Part shown: positions 58,404-64,000 of the stretch, piece after piece
Position numbering within the stretch: the stretch's first letter is position 1
Layout of the letters: each line of letters opens with the position of its first letter
From: DASYQD01 sp036005845
Lineage (GTDB): Bacteria; Acidobacteriota; Thermoanaerobaculia; Multivoradales; JAIOJS01
Direction of reading: 5' to 3'
DNA length: 64,000 nucleotides
Assembly (NCBI GenBank): GCA_036005845.1
Contig: DASYQD010000144.1
Location: forward strand, 27,601 to 91,600
The notes under the pieces: model-generated
What the model saw: the letters and a program-made list of their open reading frames with translations, nothing else
Database searches by the model: none
What the model was told of the DNA's origin: nothing
Made by a program: the position numbers and the translations under genes

Positions 58404-59084
58404 ATGAGAGCCCTCATCGTCGGCGCCGGCGCGATGGGCGAGGCGATCGAGGAGCTGTGGACGGCGCGCGGCCACGAGGTGGCGCGGCGCGTCGGCCGCG
58501 ACGACGCGCTAGGGGGCGCTGATCGCGGCGTCGACGTCGCCTTCGAGAATACGCATCCGGAGAGCGCCCCGGCGCGCGTCCTCGAGCTGGTGCGCCTCGG
58601 CATCCCCACCGTCTGCGGCACCACCGGCTGGGACAGCGCACCGGCGCGCGAGCTCGCGGCGCAGCAGGGCGTGCCGCTCCTCGTCGCCGCCAACTTCTCG
58701 ATCGGCATTGCCGTGATGCGCCGGCTCGTCGCCGAAACGGCCACCGCGCTGGCGCCCTTCGCCGAGTTCGAGCCCGGCATCGTCGAGCGCCACCACAGCC
58801 GCAAGAAGGACGCGCCGTCGGGCACCGCGAAGATGCTCGCCGCGGCGGTGGCGGAAGGGCGCGGCGGCAGCGCGCCGCCGGTCGTCTCGCTGCGGCACGG
58901 CGGCGTTCCCGGCGAGCACGTCGTCATCTTCGAAGGCGCCGACGAGGCGCTCGAGCTCGTGCACCGCGTGCGCACGCGCAAGGTCTTCGCCGCCGGCGCG
59001 GTCGCCGCCGGCGAATGGTTGGCGGCCGAGCGCCCACCGGGGCCGGTCACCTTCGAGCAGTTCCTCGAGAGGAGGTCGCGATGA
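58404..59084 (+). CDS. dapB: 4-hydroxy-tetrahydrodipicolinate reductase
   Basis: A 226-aa reductase, somewhat short for the family (about 240-270). The Rossmann motif 'IVGAGAMGEAI' is at 5-15, the catalytic region is 'VERHHSRKKDAPSGTA' (the conserved His and Lys), and 'SLRHGGVPGEHVVIF' follows. The N-terminal cofactor domain is compact, explaining the reduced length. Its stop overlaps the dapA start (ATGA). It reduces the product of DapA in the diaminopimelate branch for lysine and peptidoglycan. Confidence 0.94.
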   Translation: MRALIVGAGAMGEAIEELWTARGHEVARRVGRDDALGGADRGVDVAFENTHPESAPARVLELVRLGIPTVCGTTGWDSAPARELAAQQGVPLLVAANFSIGIAVMRRLVAETATALAPFAEFEPGIVERHHSRKKDAPSGTAKMLAAAVAEGRGGSAPPVVSLRHGGVPGEHVVIFEGADEALELVHRVRTRKVFAAGAVAAGEWLAAERPPGPVTFEQFLERRSR

Positions 59085-60025
59085 GCAGCGTCCCACGCCT
59101 GCAGGGGGTCTTTACCGCCCTGGTGACTCCATTCCACGCCGACGGCTCGCTCGACGAGGAGGCGCTGCGCCGCGTCGTGCGCCACCAGATCGCCGGCGGC
59201 GTCGCCGGCCTGGTGCCGGTGGGCACCACGGGCGAGGCGGTGACGCTCTCGCTCGAGGAGCACGCGCGCGTCGTCGCGGTCACCGCCGACGAGGCGGCCC
59301 GCGCCGCTCGTCCCGTGCGGGTGATCGCCGGCGCCGGCACCAACGACACCAGGAAGACGGCGCAGCTCGCCAAGCTCAGCGAAGAGGCGGGAGCCGACGC
59401 GGTGCTGATCGTCACCCCCTACTACAACAAGCCGAAGCAGGACGGCCTCGCGGCGCACTTCCGCGCCGTCGCCGACGCCGTGTCGGTGCCGGTCGTGCTC
59501 TACAACGTGCCCAGCCGCACCGGCTGCAACCTGGCAGCGGACACCGTGCTCGAGCTGGCGCAGGACCCGCGCTTCATCGCCGTCAAGGAAGCGTCGGGCA
59601 ACCTCGACCAGGTCACCGAGATCCTGCGCGGCCGTCCGGAGCGTTTTGCGGTCGTAGCCGGCGACGACGCGCTGGCGCTGCCCATCTGCGCGCTCGGCGG
59701 CGACGGCGTCATCGCCGTCGTCTCCAACGAGGCGCCGGCGCTGCTCGTGCGGCTCGTCGAGGCGGCGCTCGCCGGCGACCGCGCCGAGGCGGCGCGGCTC
59801 CACGCACGGCTGCATCCACTGATGAAGGCGAACTTCCTCGAGAGCAGCCCCATCCCGGTGAAGTGGGCGGTGGCGCGCATCGGCCTGTGCGAAGGCCATC
59901 TGCGGCTGCCGCTGACGCCGCTGTCGCCGGCGCTGGAGCCGAAGATGGAGGCGGTGCTTGCGGAGCTCGGGCTGCTCGAGCCGGCGGCGGTGGAGGCGCC
60001 GGTCGCGCAGGCCGCGACGGCCTGA
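59081..60025 (+). CDS. dapA: 4-hydroxy-tetrahydrodipicolinate synthase
   Basis: A 314-aa TIM-barrel lyase condensing pyruvate with aspartate semialdehyde. The Schiff-base lysine is K169 in 'FIAVKEASGN', with Y141 in 'VLYNVPSRTG' and 'PVGTTGEAVTL' (47-57) as the conserved substrate loop. The Ala/Val-rich tail after residue 300 is extra. ATG 59081 lies 6 nt after GAGAGGAGG and overlaps the dapB stop. Confidence 0.96.
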   Translation: MSSVPRLQGVFTALVTPFHADGSLDEEALRRVVRHQIAGGVAGLVPVGTTGEAVTLSLEEHARVVAVTADEAARAARPVRVIAGAGTNDTRKTAQLAKLSEEAGADAVLIVTPYYNKPKQDGLAAHFRAVADAVSVPVVLYNVPSRTGCNLAADTVLELAQDPRFIAVKEASGNLDQVTEILRGRPERFAVVAGDDALALPICALGGDGVIAVVSNEAPALLVRLVEAALAGDRAEAARLHARLHPLMKANFLESSPIPVKWAVARIGLCEGHLRLPLTPLSPALEPKMEAVLAELGLLEPAAVEAPVAQAATA

Positions 60026-60190
60026 TGACGGATCGTCATCACGAAGCCGCGCCGCGGCGGCGAGCCACCGCCGAGCACCGTCGTCGTGGAGCGGGCGCGC
60101 CGCGAAGCGCCCGGCCGCGGAATGAGCTCGACACCACGATGGCTTCGTCACTACCCTTCTCGCGATGACGCCGCGAGCGCCAGCACACCG

Positions 60191-61036
60191 ATGACCGATC
60201 CGCGCGCGGACCGCTTCCGCGTCTTCCGCCAATCCGGCTGGCGCGAGCGGCCGCGCAACGAGGTGCGGGCGGCGGTGGAGGCGTTGCTCGACGCGCTCGA
60301 ATCCGGCGAGGTGCGCGCGGCCGTGCCGGCCCACAGCTCGCCGTCGGGGTGGCGCGCCGAAACCTGGGTGAAGGAGGGCATCCTCGCCGCCTTCGCGCTC
60401 GGCACCGACGTCGACCTGGCGGGAGCGCTTTTCGGCTTCCGCGACCGCGACACGCTGCCGCCGCGCGCGCCGGCGCCGGCGGGCACCCGCATCGTGCCCG
60501 GCGGCTCCGCGGTGCGGCGCGGCGCCCACCTCGGCAAGGGCGTCGTGGTGATGCCGCCCGCCTACGTCAACGTCGGCGCCTTCGTCGACGAAGGCTCGAT
60601 GGTCGACAGCCACGCGCTGGTCGGCTCCTGCGCGCAGATCGGCCGCAAGGTGCACCTCTCGGCGGCGGCGCAGGTGGGCGGCGTGCTCGAGCCGGTGGGC
60701 GCCCTGCCGGTCGTCGTCGAAGACGAGGTGTTCGTCGGCGGCGGTGTCGGGCTCTACGAGGGCGTGGTGGTGAAGCGCCGCGCGGTGCTCGCGGCAGGCG
60801 TCGTGCTCACCTCGTCGAGCGTCGTCTACGACCTCCCCGGCGAGCGCGTGCTGCGCGCCGGCGCCGGCGAGGCGTTGGTGATTCCCGAAGGCTCCGTCGT
60901 GGTGATGGGCAGCCGCCCGGCGAGCGGCGACTTCGCGCGCGAGCACGGTCTCGCGCTCCTGACGCCCGTCATCGTCAAGCGCCGCGACGAGCGGACCGAC
61001 GCGAAGACGGCGCTCGAAGATGTCCTGCGGCGCTAG
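60191..61036 (+). CDS. dapD: Tetrahydrodipicolinate N-succinyltransferase
   Basis: A 281-aa acyltransferase of the succinylase branch. The left-handed hexapeptide beta-helix is visible as 'AVRRGAHLGKGVVVMPP', 'AYVNVGAFVDEGSMVDSHAL' and 'VGSCAQIGRKVHLSAAAQVG'. A deviation is 'FVGGGVGLYEGVVV', where most DapD have GGNCGIYEG. The end ('IVKRRDERTDAKTALEDVLRR') is typical. ATG 60191 was chosen as the nearest to the first helix ('RFRVFRQSGWRERPRNEVRAA'); earlier in-frame ATGs add a poorly conserved extension. It is 165 nt after dapA, so it may have its own promoter. Confidence 0.93.
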   Translation: MTDPRADRFRVFRQSGWRERPRNEVRAAVEALLDALESGEVRAAVPAHSSPSGWRAETWVKEGILAAFALGTDVDLAGALFGFRDRDTLPPRAPAPAGTRIVPGGSAVRRGAHLGKGVVVMPPAYVNVGAFVDEGSMVDSHALVGSCAQIGRKVHLSAAAQVGGVLEPVGALPVVVEDEVFVGGGVGLYEGVVVKRRAVLAAGVVLTSSSVVYDLPGERVLRAGAGEALVIPEGSVVVMGSRPASGDFAREHGLALLTPVIVKRRDERTDAKTALEDVLRR

Positions 61037-61128
61037 ACACACTCCACCTGACCCCCGTCGCCCTAGCAGGGGAGCCTCCGCCGACCCGCGCACCCCCCCA
61101 CCGGGAAGCCAGCAAGGGCGACCGCGCA

Positions 61129-61134
61129 TAACAT
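61129..61134 (+). promoter_or_regulatory. Putative leaderless-type -10 (TAACAT)
   Basis: TAACAT ends 7 nt before ATG 61142; no Shine-Dalgarno is present. No convincing -35 in the GC-rich sequence upstream. Confidence 0.35.
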
Positions 61135-61141
61135 CGCCGTC

Positions 61142-62212
61142 ATGCGCACCAGCGTGCCGCTGTCGCTCATTCGTCAGATTGCGCTTGCCGCTGCGCCCGG
61201 TGCGGTGAGCCTGGCGGTCGGCGAGCCGTCGCACGCGGTGCCGGGGCCGGTGCGCGAGGCGATCGTCGATGCGGTGAATCGCGGCGAGCTGGGCTACACG
61301 CCCAACGCCGGCCGCACCGACCTGCGGCGCGCGCTCGGCGCGCGACGGCCGGAGCACGGCGGCGACGAGCACTCGTGCATCGTCACGGTGGGCAGCCAGG
61401 AGGCGCTGGCGCTGGCGGTCTTCGGGCTCGTCGAAGCCGGCGGCGAGGTGCTCATCCCCGACATCGGCTACCCGGCCTACGACACGCTGCCGCGGCTTGC
61501 CGGCGCGGTGCCGGTGCGCACGCCGCTCGACGCCGTCGAGCGCGCGCTGACGCCGCGCACGCGCATGCTCATCGTCGGATCGCCCGGCAACCCGACCGGC
61601 GAGGTGCTGAGCGGCGAGCGCTTCGCCGAGCTTGCGGCGCTCGCCGAAGAGCTCGGCTTCTGGCTGGTCTCCGACGAGGTCTACGAGGAGCTGTGGCTCG
61701 ACGCGCCGCCGCGCTATCCGAGCGGCGCGCGCGTGCTGCACATCGGCGGCATCTCGAAGTCGCTGGCGCTCACCGGCCTGCGGCTCGGCTGGCTGGTGGC
61801 ACCGCCGGAGGTCATCGCGCAGCTCCAGGGCCTGCACCAGAACCTCGTCACCTGCGCGCCATCGCTGGCCCAGGTGGCGGCGCTCGCCGGCTTCGCGATG
61901 CCGGCGAGCGAGCTCGAGGCGGTGCGCGACGGCTACCGCCGCCGCTGGGCGACGATGCGCTCGGCGCTCGCCGCCATTCGCGACGTGCGCTGGCGCGAGC
62001 CCGACGGCGCCTTCTACTGCCTCGCCGACTTCCGCGCCCGCACGACGGACAGCACCGCGCTCGCCTTCGACCTGGCGCGGCGTGGCGAGGTGCTGGTCGT
62101 GCCCGGCGAGGCGTTCGGGCCCGACGGCAAAGGGTGGCTCCGCCTTACCTTCGCGTCGACCGAGGAGGCGATTCGCGAGGGCGTGGCGAGGCTGGCTGCC
62201 GCGCTGGCTTAG
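61142..62212 (+). CDS. Class I/II PLP aminotransferase, probably DapC-type
   Basis: A 356-aa fold-type I aminotransferase. The PLP lysine is K206 in 'GGISKSLALTGLRLGW', with N150 ('GSPGNPTGE'), D178 and Y181 ('SDEVYEEL') as cofactor residues. The N-terminal 'SLAVGEPSHAVPGPVREAI' is typical of the aspartate/succinyl-DAP subfamily. Its position after dapD suggests it is the N-succinyl-diaminopimelate aminotransferase step, which the cluster otherwise lacks; this is context inference. dapE and dapF are not in the window. Confidence 0.88.
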   Translation: MRTSVPLSLIRQIALAAAPGAVSLAVGEPSHAVPGPVREAIVDAVNRGELGYTPNAGRTDLRRALGARRPEHGGDEHSCIVTVGSQEALALAVFGLVEAGGEVLIPDIGYPAYDTLPRLAGAVPVRTPLDAVERALTPRTRMLIVGSPGNPTGEVLSGERFAELAALAEELGFWLVSDEVYEELWLDAPPRYPSGARVLHIGGISKSLALTGLRLGWLVAPPEVIAQLQGLHQNLVTCAPSLAQVAALAGFAMPASELEAVRDGYRRRWATMRSALAAIRDVRWREPDGAFYCLADFRARTTDSTALAFDLARRGEVLVVPGEAFGPDGKGWLRLTFASTEEAIREGVARLAAALA

Positions 62213-62261
62213 CTCGCAGCACCGGTGCAGCCAGCTCGCGCCGAGCGCCGCAGTCATCCAC

Positions 62262-62337
62262 GTCATCGCGAGGAGCGCAGCGACGAAGCGATCTCGACGT
62301 CCCAGCATCGAGATCGCTTCGCTCCGCTCGCGATGAC
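62262..62337. repeat. Palindromic dispersed-type intergenic repeat
   Basis: Nested inverted arms: GTCATCGCGAG (62262-62272) with CTCGCGATGAC (62327-62337), and GAAGCGATCTC (62285-62295) with GAGATCGCTTC (62310-62320). I recognise this as the widespread 'CGTCATCGCGAGGAGCG...' palindromic element found in many copies in unrelated bacterial genomes; read on the minus strand it gives the familiar 'ERSEAIS...RFVAALLAMT'. It is the only copy in this window. It lies 50 nt after the aminotransferase stop and 31 nt before the next gene. Confidence 0.75.
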
Positions 62338-62355
62338 CATGGAGACGATTGCCGG

Positions 62356-62361
62356 TAGATT
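62356..62361 (+). promoter_or_regulatory. Putative leaderless-type -10 (TAGATT)
   Basis: TAGATT ends 7 nt before GTG 62369, just downstream of the palindromic repeat. Supports GTG as the start of the following gene. Confidence 0.35.
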
Positions 62362-62368
62362 GACGATA

Positions 62369-64000
62369 GTGTTCCAGTCTCCCCCTCGCGGCGCCCGACT
62401 CGGTCTCGTCGCCGTGCTCGTCGCCGCGGCGGTGCTGCGGCTGGTCCACTGGTGGACGCTGCGCGATCAGCCGTTCGTCGGCCAGCCGATCCTCGATAGC
62501 GCCGAGTACGACCGCTGGGCGCGGCAGATCGCGAGCGGCGACTGGCGCGGCGAGGGAGCCTTCTTCCAGGCGCCGTTCTATCCCTACCTGATCGCGGCGG
62601 TCTACGTCGTCGCCGGGTCGCGGCTCTCCGCCGTCTACCTGCTGCAGATCGCCGCGGCGGTCGCAGCGGTGTGGGCGCTGTGGCGCTGCGGGCTGAGGCT
62701 GGCGGGGTGGCAGGTCGGTCTCGTTGGCGCGGCACTGGCGGCGTTCTGCGGCGTGCTCGTCTTCCACGACGTGCTGCTGCTCAAGGAGTCGCTGGCGACG
62801 AGCGCGATGGCGTTCCTGCTGCTCGCGCTGGTCTCGGCCCGCGAGCCGGGGACCGAGAAGACCTGGTGGCTCGTTGCCGGTGCGCTGTTCGGGGTGCTCG
62901 TCGAGCTGCGCGAGAACGCGCTGCTGCTGCTACCCTTGCTGCTCGGGCTCGCGTTCGCGCGCTCGCAGCGACGCCAGACGTTGGCTGCTTGCGCGCTGCT
63001 GCTCGGCGGTCTGCTGCTCATCCTGGCGCCGATCGCCGTGCGCAACGTCGCGATGACCGGCGAGCCGCTGCTCACCAGCTTCCAGGGCGGCGTCAACTAT
63101 TGGATCGGCAACAACCCCGATGCCGATGGCACCTACCGGCCACTGGTCGCGGGGCGCCAAGTGCCGGAGCGCGAGCGCGCCGAGGCTGTGCGCCTCGCCG
63201 AGCAGGCGAGTGGCCGCAAGCTGTCGCCGCGCGAGGTGTCCCGCTACTGGCTTCACCGCGCGCTGGCATGGACGGTGAGCGAGCCCGGCGCATTCCTGCG
63301 CCTCCAGGTGCGCAAGCTGGCGCTCTTCTGGAGCCCGTACGAGTGGCCCGACGCCGTCGACTATGCGTGGCTGCGTCACGAATCACCGGTTCTGCGCGCC
63401 GCGTTCGTCGAGCGCGGCACACTGTCGCTCCTGGCGCTCGCCGGGCTGTGGCTCGTCCGTGGTGACCTGCGCCGCTGGGCGCCGGTGCTCGTGCTGCTCT
63501 TCGGCTGGATGGCGGTCACCGTCGCCTTCTTCCTCTTCTCGCGCTACCGGCTGCCTGCCGTACCGCCGCTGGCGCTGCTGGCGGCGGTACCGCTGGCGCG
63601 GCTGGGCAATGCGATTCGCGACTGGCGTGCACGAGCGTTGGATGGCGATCACGCTGCGGCTGGCGATGGTCGAGGGCGGACGCTCGCTATCGGCGCCGGC
63701 ACCCTAGCCGTAGTCGCCGCCTTCATCGTGCCGCACGCGCTGATGCTGCCGCCGCGGCTCGATCTCGTGCACGGCAACCTCGGCCGCCTCGCCGAACAGC
63801 GCGGCGACGCGATCGACGCAGAGGCGCACTACCGTGCCGCGCTCGCCGCGGCACCCGACGACCTGCTCGCCCTCCTCGGCCTCGGCAACGCCGCGGCGCG
63901 CCAGCGCCGCTACGACGAGGCGCTGGCGCTCTACCGCCACGCATCCGCCGCCTACCCCGGCTCGCCGGAAGCGCTCGCCAACGTCGGCGCCGCCGAGCTC
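62369..64000 (+). CDS. Membrane glycosyltransferase (GT-39/PMT-like) with C-terminal TPRs, partial
   Basis: 544 codons are present and the frame is open at the window end. The first loop carries 'LDSAEYDRWARQIASGDW' and 'FFQAPFYPYLIAAVYVV', the acidic residue and PFYP of GT-39-type polyprenyl-sugar transferases. About ten to twelve hydrophobic helices follow up to residue 445, with 'GGVNYWIGNNPDADGTYRPL' in a periplasmic loop. From about 470 the sequence is TPR-like ('GDAIDAEAHYRAALAAAPDD', 'RRYDEALALYRHASAAYPG'). GTG 62369 was chosen over ATG 62333 and 62339, which lie in or next to the repeat and lack a ribosome site. Confidence 0.75.
   Translation, partial: MFQSPPRGARLGLVAVLVAAAVLRLVHWWTLRDQPFVGQPILDSAEYDRWARQIASGDWRGEGAFFQAPFYPYLIAAVYVVAGSRLSAVYLLQIAAAVAAVWALWRCGLRLAGWQVGLVGAALAAFCGVLVFHDVLLLKESLATSAMAFLLLALVSAREPGTEKTWWLVAGALFGVLVELRENALLLLPLLLGLAFARSQRRQTLAACALLLGGLLLILAPIAVRNVAMTGEPLLTSFQGGVNYWIGNNPDADGTYRPLVAGRQVPERERAEAVRLAEQASGRKLSPREVSRYWLHRALAWTVSEPGAFLRLQVRKLALFWSPYEWPDAVDYAWLRHESPVLRAAFVERGTLSLLALAGLWLVRGDLRRWAPVLVLLFGWMAVTVAFFLFSRYRLPAVPPLALLAAVPLARLGNAIRDWRARALDGDHAAAGDGRGRTLAIGAGTLAVVAAFIVPHALMLPPRLDLVHGNLGRLAEQRGDAIDAEAHYRAALAAAPDDLLALLGLGNAAARQRRYDEALALYRHASAAYPGSPEALANVGAAEL

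Noticed and set aside
57989..62767. 1592-codon antisense frame across the lysine cluster
   Set aside because: Low-complexity shadow of five recognisable biosynthetic genes on the plus strand.

Overview
This is a GC-rich (about 70% by eye), densely coded chromosomal window. I read it as an Acidobacteriota genome, probably close to Thermoanaerobaculia or Holophagae. The signs are three 'duplicated' MacB-like permeases of the acidobacterial ADOP type, many secreted beta-rich proteins (LamG, propeller, FG-GAP/ASPIC), a recurrent secreted C-terminal module, and archaeal-type Asd with a succinylase lysine pathway. The assignment is inference from gene content. No rRNA, tRNA, CRISPR, phage or IS genes were seen.

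Layout. 1-6.1 kb: start of a sedolisin (cut by the window edge), an M3 dipeptidyl carboxypeptidase, a LamG secreted protein, a membrane-anchored HExxH protein and a secreted propeller. 6.2-20.1 kb: a minus-strand operon encoding an HlyD-like adaptor, two MacB/LolD-type ATPases, three tandem ADOP permeases and an NtrC-type activator, then two small accessory modules (an 84-aa protein with a broken partner, and an antitoxin with a frameshifted ParE) and finally an NtrY-type kinase. A sigma-54-like -24/-12 element lies just in front of the adaptor gene, so the operon probably activates itself. 20.3-26.9 kb: a trypsin-like protease with a second sigma-54-like promoter, a SpoIIE-type phosphatase, and a large HExxH/propeller/barrel protein. 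26.9-33.1 kb: a copper/redox operon with a multicopper oxidase, a degenerate SCO fused to a large secreted domain, and a SCO-cytochrome c-binding-protein fusion. 33.2-40.9 kb: a translationally coupled FG-GAP/ASPIC + TPR pair, ThiI, a secreted protein with tandem repeats, and a thioesterase. 40.9-45.4 kb: a PAS/GAF/GGDEF/EAL protein, a cupredoxin with a sigma-54-like promoter, an orphan MazE-like antitoxin with a MazF remnant, and an unexplained structured stretch ending in an intrinsic terminator. 45.4-54.4 kb: pckA, an M20 amidohydrolase, an NAD-fold protein, an unrecognised 1172-aa membrane protein and a lone receiver domain. 54.6-62.2 kb: argJ and a lysine/diaminopimelate cluster (asd-lysC-dapB-dapA-dapD-aminotransferase). 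62.3-64 kb: a palindromic dispersed-type repeat and a membrane glycosyltransferase-like protein with TPRs, cut by the window edge.

Two regulatory themes stand out. First, sigma-54-like elements precede at least three genes or operons for envelope or secreted functions, and an NtrC/NtrY pair is encoded in one of them. Second, many genes have a TAnnnT hexamer 6-8 nt before the start codon and no Shine-Dalgarno, the signature of leaderless transcripts; this also resolves several GTG starts. Both toxin-antitoxin loci keep an intact antitoxin next to a broken toxin.
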